This document shows, one piece after another, positions 8,596-16,877 of a stretch of 64,000 nucleotides of DNA. The first letter of the stretch is position 1. Each line of letters starts with the position of its first letter. The DNA is from Lacticaseibacillus kribbianus. GTDB lineage: Bacteria > Bacillota > Bacilli > Lactobacillales > Lactobacillaceae. A model generated the notes under the pieces. It ran no database searches. It saw only the letters and a program-made list of their open reading frames with translations, and was not told the DNA's origin. Location: assembly GCF_020180945.1 (NCBI RefSeq), contig NZ_JAIPUL010000001.1, positions 496,001 through 560,000 on the forward strand. Direction: 5' to 3'. Both the position numbers and the translations under genes were made by a program.

Positions 8596-10344
8596 ATGCG
8601 GCGGTCGAACTTTCAGCGCCTGATGCAGTGGTACACCCTGATCCTGTCGATCATGGTGATCGGGGTGACGCTGGTCGCCGGCATCATCAGCGTGGACAGC
8701 TACAACGCGCAGATTCGCCAGGCCAAGACCTACGCCCGCCAGCGCGTGGCGTCGGCGCTGCTGCGCTACCAGGAGGTCACCAGCGACTTCGCGCGGCAGC
8801 TGGGCGCGGACCAGTCGAACCTGGGCTCGCTTGAGGCGTATTTCTCCGAATCCGTGCCGAGCTATGCGCAGTACGCGCTGAACGCGGCGGAAAAAGGGGG
8901 CAACTACTTCTACTGGCCGCAGCAGGTCTTCAATTTCTTCATTAATCACGATGAGGTCGACAAGCTCGAACTCGTGCTGACGTCGGGCAAGAACCACTTC
9001 GTTGCGACCAGGCTGAACCGCTCGGGCCGCATCGCGCCCAAGGCCCAAGTGTCGGCCGGCGCGTTCGTCGCGCCCTTGATCAACAGCAGCTCCCAGCTGG
9101 ATTCGGCCGGGACGCTGGGGTTGACCTTCAACGACACCAGTCTGATCTCGCAGCTGCGCCAGAGCCAAAGCCCGGCACACATGCAGATTCTGGTGGTCAA
9201 CGACCGCGGGGCGCTGTTGACCCACTACGCGGACTCTTCGGTCACCGCCGGCGAGAAGACGGAGCTGATGCAGGCCTTTCGCCACGGCACGCTGAAGAGC
9301 AACAACCACTACACGGTGGATACCTACCAGGTCGGCTCGACCACGGTGAACGACCAGGCGACCATGATTGTCGCCATCAACCGCTCCGGCCTGGCCAACA
9401 TGATGATCTGGCACATCCTGCCGATCGCCGGGCTGGGGCTGATCGTGCTGCTTTTGCTTGGCACGACGCTGTGGGTCACCTTCCTGCGCTACCAGCGCCA
9501 GCTTTCGACCATCGTGACCACTGTGTCGGCCGTCAGCTCGGGCAACCTGAGCGCGCAGGTGCCGATTGTCAGCTCGCACACCGACCTGTCGGAGCTGGCC
9601 TCGGGCATCAACACGATGCTCGACGACATCAACCAGTACATCAACACCATCTACAAGCTGCAGATGGCGCAGCAGCAGGCCAGCATGAAGGCGTTGCAGG
9701 CGCAGATCAACCCGCACTTCATGTCCAACACCCTGGAATACATCCGCATGGCGGCGCTCGATGCCGACCAGCCGGACCTCGCCAAGGTGGTGTACAGCTT
9801 CGCCGCGCTTTTGCGCAACAACACGGACCTCTCGGCGGTGGCGACGCTCGATTCCGAGCTGACCTTCGTTGAAAAGTACATTTACCTCTACCAAGTCCGC
9901 TTCCCGGACCGGCTGGCGTACCAAGTCGAGATCGATCCGACGCTGGCTGACCTTGAGCTGCCTAAGTTCAGCCTGCAGCCGCTGGTCGAAAACTACTTCG
10001 TCCACGGCGTCGATTTTTCCCGCCACGACAACGCCATCTCGATTCGCGCCACGCGCACCGAAACCGGCGTGCGCATCGTGATCAAGGACAACGGGCGCGG
10101 CGTCATCCCGGCCGACCTGGCGCGGCTGAACGTGCGCATGACCGAGCCGCTGGGCAACTCCCAGCACGAGTCGATCGGGCTGCAGAACGTGTACGCCCGG
10201 ATGAGCAACTACTTTGGCCCGAGCTTCCGGATGCGCCTGCAGGGCAACGACCAGGGCGGCACCAGCGTGGTGGTCAGCTTTGACGTGGACCCGGTCAGGC
10301 GTCGTCACCAGACCCCGATGCTGCCTGGCGGGCCAACGGCTTAG
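8596..10344 (+). CDS. yesM: YesM-type sensor histidine kinase
   Basis: The protein has 582 residues. A first membrane helix at about residues 8-28, an extracellular sensing region, a second helix near 270-292, then a HAMP segment and the kinase core. The phospho-accepting His374 sits in QINPHFMSNTLEYIRM, and the ATP-binding G box is IKDNGRGV. This is the HPK8 (YesM/LytS-like) class that phosphorylates AraC-type response regulators. In related systems the ligand is an extracellular oligosaccharide, sometimes via the binding lipoprotein. Its partner yesN lies downstream, separated by a structured repeat. ATG 8596 is taken as start because it directly follows the yesL stop; a TTG at 8575 is possible. 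Confidence 0.9.
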   Translation: MRRSNFQRLMQWYTLILSIMVIGVTLVAGIISVDSYNAQIRQAKTYARQRVASALLRYQEVTSDFARQLGADQSNLGSLEAYFSESVPSYAQYALNAAEKGGNYFYWPQQVFNFFINHDEVDKLELVLTSGKNHFVATRLNRSGRIAPKAQVSAGAFVAPLINSSSQLDSAGTLGLTFNDTSLISQLRQSQSPAHMQILVVNDRGALLTHYADSSVTAGEKTELMQAFRHGTLKSNNHYTVDTYQVGSTTVNDQATMIVAINRSGLANMMIWHILPIAGLGLIVLLLLGTTLWVTFLRYQRQLSTIVTTVSAVSSGNLSAQVPIVSSHTDLSELASGINTMLDDINQYINTIYKLQMAQQQASMKALQAQINPHFMSNTLEYIRMAALDADQPDLAKVVYSFAALLRNNTDLSAVATLDSELTFVEKYIYLYQVRFPDRLAYQVEIDPTLADLELPKFSLQPLVENYFVHGVDFSRHDNAISIRATRTETGVRIVIKDNGRGVIPADLARLNVRMTEPLGNSQHESIGLQNVYARMSNYFGPSFRMRLQGNDQGGTSVVVSFDVDPVRRRHQTPMLPGGPTA

Positions 10345-10412
10345 GCAAACCGTCGGAATTGTGGGTTGAAAAGGGTGGGGGCAGCGGCTTAAGCTCGAAA
10401 GGGCGGCCGGGC

Positions 10413-10564
10413 GCTAAGCCCGCGCTTTTCCACCCTCTAAACGGGTTCCCCAAGGCAACGCCGGTTCGGCCAGCTAGGACCGGCACTCGGGCCAAAGAGC
10501 GGCCCAAGCGCCAGTCCTACGCTGGCCGACCGGCTAAGCCCGCCTTGGTCCACCCTCTGAAAGG
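10413..10564 (+). repeat. Structured intergenic repeat, locus A (one full copy plus part)
   Basis: This is one of four loci carrying the same repeat family (others at 18413, 32991 and 58744). The core at 10482-10512 forms GGGCC/GGCCC around an AAAGA loop. It is enclosed by a 13-bp helix (GGCCAGC-TAGGAC paired with GTCCTA-C-GCTGGCC). The flank GCTAAGCCCGC...CCACCCTCT occurs at 10413 and again at 10533, a 120-base period. It lies between yesM and yesN, inside what is probably one operon. Confidence 0.75.
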
Positions 10565-10574
10565 AGTTATCCCC

Positions 10575-12053
10575 ATGAAACGTGTGATGGCAGTCGATGA
10601 TGAGTTCATGATTCTGCGGGGCATTCCCAAGCTCATTGACTGGGCCGCGCTGGATCTGACCATCGTGCAGACCGAGCAGAATCCGGTGGCCGCTTTGACC
10701 TATCTGCAGCACGAGCCGATCGACATTCTGCTGTCGGACATGAACATGCCGGAGATGGCCGGCCCCGAGTTCTTGGCCGCGGCCCGCCGGCTGCAGCCAA
10801 ACATGCAGATCATCGTGCTGTCGGGCTACGGCGACTTCGATTACGTCAAGGCCGGCCTCGAGCAGGGCGCGCTGAACTACCTGCGCAAGCCGATCGACCC
10901 CGACGAGCTGGTCAAAACGCTGCAAAAGGCGCTGCGGCAGCTCGCCCAGCACGACACGGCGGATCAAAACGCGCAGCTGGCCCACCAGGCGCTGACCCGC
11001 GAGCTGGTCACCGGCCGCTCGCAGGCCCCGGTCGACCCGGCCGCGGCCCACCTCGCGCTCAGCCTGCCGGACAACTGCGAGTGGCGCCTGCTGGCGATTC
11101 TCAATCCGCAGCAGCGGGCGGCGCTGCAGGCCGACCTAGTGTCGCAGCGCGAGGTTGCCGGCTTCTTTTCCGAGGGTCAAGACGTGATTGTGCTGTTCAC
11201 CGGGACCACGATGCAAGTGCGCCAGTTCCTCGATCAGCTGCCCGACAGTGTCGGGCCGACTCGCCGGCCGGTGGTGGTATCGCCGGTGATCAAAAACCAC
11301 GCGGCGATTGCCGACGTCTATCAGCGCGTACGCTGGGCGATCAACCGGCGGTACTTTTTCGCCGTCGCCAACGGACTGGTGATCCTACCGGAGCAGGAGG
11401 CGGGCCCGAGCGTGAAGCTGCCGACGGTGGACACACTCAAGGGCGAGCTGCGCGACGTGCCGCTGACCGGCCTGGCCGACTGGCTGAACGCGCGCTTCTC
11501 GCAGATGGAGCAAGAGGATGCCTCAGTCGAACTGACCCGCCAGATTGCGGTGGTCATCCTGCTGGCGATGCGCGCGCTGCACCCCAGCTACGAGCTGACC
11601 TCCGCGAGCTTCGGGCGCATCAACGGGGCGGCGACGGTCGCCGAGCTGACGGATGTGCTGCTGACAACGGCGGCGTCGATGTCGCAGACGGCGCAAAAGC
11701 GCTACTCGCGCAACGTCTCCGAGGTGCTGGGCATCATTTCCCAGCGCTTCAAGGAGCCGCTGACCCTCGGCGACATCGCCGGTGACCTGCACCTCAGCCC
11801 GGTGTATTTGGGCCAGCAGTTCAAAAAAGAGGTCGGCCAGACGGTTGCGCAGTACCTCAACGACTACCGGATCAACCAGGCGATCCAGCTGCTGGAGCGC
11901 ACCGAGATGGACGTCAACGAGATTGCGCACGCGGTCGGCTACCAGACGGCCAGCTACTTTTTCAAGACGTTCAAAAAGCAGTTGAACATGAGCCCGGGCG
12001 AGTACCGCGAGGTCGCCTTGGCCGCACCGAGCGAAAGCGGGCGACAGGCATGA
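10575..12053 (+). CDS. yesN: YesN-type response regulator with AraC DNA-binding domain
   Basis: The protein has 492 residues. A receiver domain occupies about residues 1-120, with the acidic pair Asp8/Asp9, phosphoacceptor Asp55 (LLSDMNMP) and the KP motif near residue 105. A linker of about 270 residues follows. Two AraC helix-turn-helix motifs fill the last 100 residues (NEIAHAVGYQTASYFFKTFK). It should activate glycan-uptake and hydrolase genes when phosphorylated by YesM. ATG 10575 is chosen over an upstream extension because AAGGAG precedes it and the upstream DNA is the structured repeat. The next gene overlaps the stop by 4 bases. Confidence 0.92.
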   Translation: MKRVMAVDDEFMILRGIPKLIDWAALDLTIVQTEQNPVAALTYLQHEPIDILLSDMNMPEMAGPEFLAAARRLQPNMQIIVLSGYGDFDYVKAGLEQGALNYLRKPIDPDELVKTLQKALRQLAQHDTADQNAQLAHQALTRELVTGRSQAPVDPAAAHLALSLPDNCEWRLLAILNPQQRAALQADLVSQREVAGFFSEGQDVIVLFTGTTMQVRQFLDQLPDSVGPTRRPVVVSPVIKNHAAIADVYQRVRWAINRRYFFAVANGLVILPEQEAGPSVKLPTVDTLKGELRDVPLTGLADWLNARFSQMEQEDASVELTRQIAVVILLAMRALHPSYELTSASFGRINGAATVAELTDVLLTTAASMSQTAQKRYSRNVSEVLGIISQRFKEPLTLGDIAGDLHLSPVYLGQQFKKEVGQTVAQYLNDYRINQAIQLLERTEMDVNEIAHAVGYQTASYFFKTFKKQLNMSPGEYREVALAAPSESGRQA

Positions 12054-12730
12054 GACTGAACGTGGCGACCTTCAACATCGCCGGCGGCAACGCACCGGAC
12101 CTCACCGCCATCACGCGCCTGTGCGAGCGCGAGCGGCTGGACCTAGTCGGGCTACAGGAGGTGGACCGAAACACCCGGCGCAACCCCTACGACATGCCGG
12201 CGCTTCTGGCGGGCCAGACCTACACCTACCGGTTCGCCGCGGCCATGCCGTTGATGGGCGGCGAGTACGGCATCGCGACGCTGGCCGCCGGGCCGCTGCA
12301 GGCGTCACGCGCGGTCGCCTACACCACTCACGGGCTGGAGCCGCGCGTCTTTCAGCGCAGCCTTTACACCCGAGACGGCGTGACGCTTGCCGTGTACAAC
12401 ACGCACCTGTCCTTTGAAACCCCGGCGCTTAGGCGTCAGCAGGCGGCGGAGCTGCTCGCCGCAATGCGGGCGGAGGACGGCCCTGCGGTGTGCTTCGGCG
12501 ATTTCAACTGCGACCAGTCGCAAGACGAGTGGGCAAGCTTCAACCCGCTGCGCCGGGTGAACGGGAACAGCACGTGGTTTGAAAGCTTCATCGGCCGCGA
12601 CGACACGATGAAGGTGATGACCATCGACAACATCCTGATGACGCCTGACGTGCGCTTTGAGGGCGCGCGGCTGGTGCCGACCATCCTGTCCGATCACCGG
12701 ATGCTTGAGGCGCAGCTGATCATCGCGTGA
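12050..12730 (+). CDS. Endonuclease/exonuclease/phosphatase-family hydrolase
   Basis: The protein has 226 residues of EEP fold. Motifs in order are ATFNIAGGN, GLQEVDRNT, YNTHLS, GDFNC and SDHRML, which hold the metal-binding Glu, the catalytic His/Asp and the C-terminal DH pair. EEP enzymes cleave phosphodiesters or phosphomonoesters in nucleic acids, lipids or sugar phosphates. The ATGA overlap with yesN implies co-translation, so the substrate may be linked to the glycan pathway. A phosphodiester on a mannose-containing glycan is conceivable but speculative. There is no signal peptide. Confidence 0.8.
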   Translation: MRLNVATFNIAGGNAPDLTAITRLCERERLDLVGLQEVDRNTRRNPYDMPALLAGQTYTYRFAAAMPLMGGEYGIATLAAGPLQASRAVAYTTHGLEPRVFQRSLYTRDGVTLAVYNTHLSFETPALRRQQAAELLAAMRAEDGPAVCFGDFNCDQSQDEWASFNPLRRVNGNSTWFESFIGRDDTMKVMTIDNILMTPDVRFEGARLVPTILSDHRMLEAQLIIA

Positions 12731-12752
12731 TCATCAGGTTTGAACAACACGG

Positions 12753-12782
12753 GGACTGGCCACATTATGGCCAGTCCTTTTC
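12753..12782 (+). terminator. Terminator of the yes operon
   Basis: A 9-bp stem GGACTGGCC/GGCCAGTCC (12753-12761 with 12769-12777) followed by five T residues. Confidence 0.85.
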
Positions 12783-12912
12783 AGTTGACAGCCTCGCCAG
12801 TGGGTGTCGCGTCGCTCGGTCCGATGGTGGCGGCGACCGCCGCCGTCGCGACTCGCCGATGTCACCTTAAATTTGACCAGTAATCTCCATAGTTTGGCTA
12901 GTCCACGGATTC

Positions 12913-12929
12913 TGAAAGCGCTTTATAAT
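12913..12929 (+). promoter_or_regulatory. cre site overlapping the promoter of the first lplA gene
   Basis: TGAAAGCGCTTTAT (12913-12926) is a near-perfect cre element and its end forms a consensus -10 box TATAAT (12924-12929). No good -35 box is seen, so an activator such as YesN may be needed. The leader up to 13077 holds two small hairpins (12961-12976 and 13002-13019) and no gene. CcpA bound here would cover the -10 region and repress. Confidence 0.72.
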
Positions 12930-13077
12930 GTAAATGTTAACAAAACTGCACATGTGCTTTGCCTGCGACGGCAGGCTTCCATCGCACCATCATCGCTCAT
13001 TGGCCCAAATCTTGGGGCCCGCATAATTCGTTTTGGTAGTTGGGGTTCATTCAAATTATGTTCAGGAGGTACTTGTG

Positions 13078-14568
13078 ATGAGAAAGTGGCAAAAGGGTTT
13101 AGCATTGGCTGGCACTGCAGCGGCAACACTGGCACTAGTGGCCTGTGGCAAGGGTAACGATAGCGGTGACAGCGGCAGCAAAGGGAGCAAGGTCACCGTG
13201 ACCATGTACCGTCCAGGGGATGTGCTGGACAACGACAAGGCCATGATGAAGATCGTCAACAAAGAGATTCAAAAGCAGTACCCGAACGTGGAGCTGTCCA
13301 TCAAGCCGCTCTCCTGGGGGGATTACGGCCAGAAGTTCAACGTCATGCTGACTTCCGGCGACGGCTTTGACCTCGCGTTCTCTTCCGGCAGTTACGTCGA
13401 CAACGCACACAAGGGCGCGTTCACCGACCTGACGCCGTTGATTAAGAAGTACGCGCAAAAGGCATACGATGCCATTAACCCGGCGTACTGGAAGGGTGTC
13501 AAGGTAGATGGCAAGATCTACGGCTTCCCAACCAACGCCAACGTTTACTCGCAGGAAACGCTGACCTTCAACGACACGTTCCTGAAGAAGTACAACATCG
13601 ACGTGTCCAACGTCAACTCGCTGCAAGACGCGACCCCGGCACTGGCGGCCTTCCACAAGGCTAACCCTGGTGTCGCGGCGTTTGCCATCGGCAAGGGCTA
13701 CCACGCCCCGGCGTTCGGGCCTGACAACAGCTACGAGTACCCGCTGAGCAACGCGTACCCGTTCGTGATCGACCAGACCGGCAAGTCCACCAAGGTGGTT
13801 AACCCGTACAACACGCCGACCCTGCAGAAGAACCTGAAGACGCTGCACGAATGGTACCAGGCGGGCTACATTCCAAAGGATGCCGCAACGTCAAGCACGG
13901 CCTACAACCTGCCTGAGGATACCTGGTTCACCCGCGTCGAGACCAACGGCCCATTCGACTACGGTGCAACCGCGTTGAACAACGCACGTACCGGCAAGAC
14001 GGCAACCGTGCGCCAGATTTCCAAGCCTTACAAGTCCACGTCTGATGCCCAGATGGCGATGTACGTGGTTTCCAAGTCCTCCAAGCACAAGAAGGAGGCC
14101 GTTGAAGTCCTGAACGCCATCAACACCAACAAGAAGATCCTGAACACCATGGTTTGGGGCATTGAGGGCAAGCAGTGGGAATTCACCGACAAGGCGAAGG
14201 GCAAGATCAAGACCCTGGATGGTTACAAGCAAAAGACCTACTACGGTGCTTGGATGACCGGGAACAACAAGCTGCTTTACACCAAGGACGAAGTGACCGA
14301 CGCGATGATCAAGGATCGCGACAAGAAGATTGCGGAGGCCAAGGAGTCTGCCGGGCTGGGCTTCGTTCCGGACACCACGTCTGTGAAGACGGAAATGACC
14401 AACATCTCCAACGTTGTCAGCAAATACTCCGACATCATCAACACCGGGACGGTTGAGCCGATGGGCGCAATCAAGAAGATGAACGCCGAGCTGAAGAGCG
14501 CCGGTTGGGACAAGGTTCAAAAGGTGATCCAGGATCAGTACGACAAGTTCCGTTCTGAAAACAACTAA
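13078..14568 (+). CDS. Sugar-binding lipoprotein of Lpl-type ABC importer (copy 1)
   Basis: The protein has 496 residues. It begins with a lipoprotein signal (MRKWQKGLALAG) and a LALVAC lipobox with Cys23, so it is anchored outside the membrane. The rest is a solute-binding fold of the CUT1/LplA type with a DYGQKFNVMLTSGD motif near residue 80. Such proteins deliver complex glycans to LplB/LplC. AGGAGG at 13064-13069 supports ATG 13078. A nearly identical paralogue lies at 16878. It has its own cre-controlled promoter and its own terminator, which fits the need for an excess of binding protein over permease. Confidence 0.92.
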   Translation: MRKWQKGLALAGTAAATLALVACGKGNDSGDSGSKGSKVTVTMYRPGDVLDNDKAMMKIVNKEIQKQYPNVELSIKPLSWGDYGQKFNVMLTSGDGFDLAFSSGSYVDNAHKGAFTDLTPLIKKYAQKAYDAINPAYWKGVKVDGKIYGFPTNANVYSQETLTFNDTFLKKYNIDVSNVNSLQDATPALAAFHKANPGVAAFAIGKGYHAPAFGPDNSYEYPLSNAYPFVIDQTGKSTKVVNPYNTPTLQKNLKTLHEWYQAGYIPKDAATSSTAYNLPEDTWFTRVETNGPFDYGATALNNARTGKTATVRQISKPYKSTSDAQMAMYVVSKSSKHKKEAVEVLNAINTNKKILNTMVWGIEGKQWEFTDKAKGKIKTLDGYKQKTYYGAWMTGNNKLLYTKDEVTDAMIKDRDKKIAEAKESAGLGFVPDTTSVKTEMTNISNVVSKYSDIINTGTVEPMGAIKKMNAELKSAGWDKVQKVIQDQYDKFRSENN

Positions 14569-14580
14569 GCATCGCCGAGA

Positions 14581-14609
14581 AAGAGACTGGAGGCTTCCAG
14601 TCTCTTTTT
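14581..14609 (+). terminator. Terminator after lipoprotein copy 1
   Basis: Stem AGAGACTGGA/TCCAGTCTCT (14582-14591 with 14596-14605), 4-base loop and a T tract. Confidence 0.88.
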
Positions 14610-14701
14610 ACGGGTTGCAAAAAGGGTCACCGACTGGCCGTATTCGCGCCAAGACATTGAATTTGTGAAGTAAGACCCTTAATATGGCAAGTCGTCAAAC
14701 T

Positions 14702-14718
14702 TGTAAACGCTTTATACT
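14702..14718 (+). promoter_or_regulatory. cre site overlapping the lplBC promoter
   Basis: TGTAAACGCTTTAT (14702-14715) is an excellent cre match, overlapped by a TATACT -10 box (14713-14718). The architecture is the same as at 12913, so the binding protein and the permeases share one control logic. Confidence 0.72.
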
Positions 14719-14755
14719 GAATAGTGTAGTCGTGAGCCACAAAGGAGGGATGGCA

Positions 14756-15721
14756 ATGCAGACGAAACAGTCCGCGGTCGTCGGGGGTAATAACAAGGGC
14801 TTCATCGCCAAGATGAAAAAGAACAGCACGTTTTTCCTGCTGGTCGCACCAGGGACCATCTTCCTGATCATCTTCTTTTACATTCCCGTGTTGGCCAATG
14901 TCGTGGCGTTCCAGAATTTCCAGTACTCGGATGGAGGCTTCCTGTACAGCCTGTTCCACAGCCCGTGGGTCGGGTTCCAGAACTTCATCTTCTTCTTCAA
15001 GTCCGCCGACTTCTGGCTGGTACTTCGCAATACCGTCGGGTACAACCTGACGTTCCTGCTTCTGAACTTCTTCTTTGCCATTTTCTTCGGCATTGTGATG
15101 AGCCAGATGCGCAACATGCGGCTGCTTCGGGTCTACCAGACCTCGATGCTGTTCCCGTACTTCCTGTCTTGGGCGATTCTGGCCTACTTCCTCTACGCCT
15201 TCTTGAGCGCGGATAAGGGGATCATCAACCACATCATCACCGGGGCGGGCGGCACGGCCATCGACTTCTACAACACGCCGTACGTCTGGCCGTTCCTGAT
15301 CGTCTTCATGGGCGTTTGGAAGGGGATCGGCTACAACAGTATCCTGTACTTCGCGACCGCTTCCGGCATCGACCCGTCGTACTACGACGCGGCGATGATG
15401 GACGGCGCCAACAAGTGGCAGCAGATTAAAAACGTCACGCTGCCGCACATCCTGCCGATTGCGACGTTGATGCTGATCATCAACATCGGCGGCATCTTCC
15501 GGTCCGACTTCGGGCTGTTCTACCTGCTGCCGCGCGCTTCGGGCACTTTGATCAACGTGACGCAGACGTTCGATACCTACGTCTACCGCGCGTTGACCAC
15601 GACCAGCGACATCGGCATGAGCACCGCGACCGGTCTGATCCAGTCCGTGGTCGGCTCGGTCATGATCCTGGGCTCCAACGCGATTGTTCGTAAGCTGCAG
15701 CCGGATTCGGCACTGTTTTAG
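14756..15721 (+). CDS. lplB: ABC importer permease LplB-like
   Basis: The protein has 321 residues with six predicted membrane helices; the first begins near residue 25 (TFFLLVAPGTIFLIIFFYIP). The EAA loop is seen as YDAAMMDGANKWQQIKNVTLPHILP near residues 220-245, the contact site for the ATPase. LplB and LplC form the channel of a CUT1-type importer for oligosaccharides. Two ATGs are possible; the second (14756) is preferred because AAAGGAGG ends 7 bases before it. No ATP-binding subunit is encoded nearby, so a shared MsmX-type ATPase is expected. Confidence 0.9.
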   Translation: MQTKQSAVVGGNNKGFIAKMKKNSTFFLLVAPGTIFLIIFFYIPVLANVVAFQNFQYSDGGFLYSLFHSPWVGFQNFIFFFKSADFWLVLRNTVGYNLTFLLLNFFFAIFFGIVMSQMRNMRLLRVYQTSMLFPYFLSWAILAYFLYAFLSADKGIINHIITGAGGTAIDFYNTPYVWPFLIVFMGVWKGIGYNSILYFATASGIDPSYYDAAMMDGANKWQQIKNVTLPHILPIATLMLIINIGGIFRSDFGLFYLLPRASGTLINVTQTFDTYVYRALTTTSDIGMSTATGLIQSVVGSVMILGSNAIVRKLQPDSALF

Positions 15722-15732
15722 GAGGCGCGCGC

Positions 15733-16656
15733 ATGGCAAAAAAGAAAAAAGTCGTCAGCGCCGTGGACATCCGCAAGTTCAGCGCCGGCACCAACCTGTT
15801 CTTCAACATTTTTCTGGGCATCTTCGCCTTCACCTGCGTGGTGCCGTTCGTCTTCATCATCATCCTGTCGTTGACCAAGGAGTCGGACATCACCCTGTAC
15901 GGCTACCAGTTTTGGCCGAAGCACTGGACGTTGGCGTCTTACACGTACCTGACCGGTATGGGTGGCCAGGTCGGCAAGTCCTTCCTGATTTCCGTCATCG
16001 TGACGGTGGTCGGGACCATCATGAGTTCGACCTTCACGTCGACTTACGCCTACGCGATTTCGCGGCGTGACTTCGACTACAAGAAGTTCTTCACTGTCTT
16101 CGCCCTGATCTCCATGCTCTTCACCCCGGGCATGGTGCCGAACTACTTGGTTGTCACGCAGATGCTGCACCTGAAGGACAGCATCTGGGCCCTGATTCTG
16201 CCGGCATCCTTCGGGGTGTTCAACGTGTTGATCATGCGGACTTTCTTCCTGACTAACATTCCGGAATCGATCATCGAGTCCGCCCGCATCGACGGGGCGT
16301 CTGAGCTGAAGATTTTCCGCAGCATCGTGGTGCCGCTGGCGGTGCCCGGGATTGCGACCATCTCGCTGTTCTCCGCTTTGGGCTACTGGAACGACTGGTT
16401 CAACGCGATGCTGTACACGGACAGTCCGGATGTGACGCCGCTGCAGTACCTGCTGGTTAAGATCCAAAACAACATCACGATGTTGACGCAGCAGGCGGCC
16501 CAGGGCGGGTCGACCATGGCGGCCGGCACGGAGATCCCGTCTGAAGGCATGCGCTTCGCCGTCGTCGTGGTCGCCACCTTGCCAATCGCCCTGACGTACC
16601 CATTCTTCCAGAAGTACTTCGTCAAGGGCATGACCGTCGGCGGGGTCAAGGGCTAG
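15733..16656 (+). CDS. lplC: ABC importer permease LplC-like
   Basis: The protein has 307 residues with six membrane helices. The EAA loop reads ESARIDGASELKIFRSIVVP near residues 178-197. It pairs with LplB to form the importer channel. The gene starts 11 bases after lplB behind TAGGAGG, so the two are one operon. A long hairpin terminator follows, which separates it from the second lipoprotein gene. Confidence 0.92.
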   Translation: MAKKKKVVSAVDIRKFSAGTNLFFNIFLGIFAFTCVVPFVFIIILSLTKESDITLYGYQFWPKHWTLASYTYLTGMGGQVGKSFLISVIVTVVGTIMSSTFTSTYAYAISRRDFDYKKFFTVFALISMLFTPGMVPNYLVVTQMLHLKDSIWALILPASFGVFNVLIMRTFFLTNIPESIIESARIDGASELKIFRSIVVPLAVPGIATISLFSALGYWNDWFNAMLYTDSPDVTPLQYLLVKIQNNITMLTQQAAQGGSTMAAGTEIPSEGMRFAVVVVATLPIALTYPFFQKYFVKGMTVGGVKG

Positions 16657-16716
16657 ACCGTTTTCAACACCATCACAAGCACTCGCAACCCGTATCTGTT
16701 CACAACCGGACCTGGA

Positions 16717-16779
16717 GGCAGGGCCGGCCAGGGGACCGCGGAATCTGCGCACACTCCCTTGCCGTGTCCTGCCATTTTT
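16717..16779 (+). terminator. Long terminator hairpin after lplC
   Basis: Nested helices GGCAGG/CCTGCC (16717-16722 with 16768-16773), CGGC/GCCG and GGG/CCC are followed by ATTTTT. No clear promoter for the next gene was found between 16780 and 16877. Confidence 0.6.
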
Positions 16780-16877
16780 GTTGCCTGAGCGCCTCGTGAA
16801 ATGGTTAACGAATTATCTCAATGTGGTACCAACTGGCTGAAAGCCAAAAAATTGTGTTTTGTAGGAGGAACTAAGCT

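Noticed and set aside
10359-10574. Extended N-terminus of the YesN protein
   Set aside because: The region is the structured repeat, the extension has no receiver-domain character, and AAGGAG marks ATG 10575.
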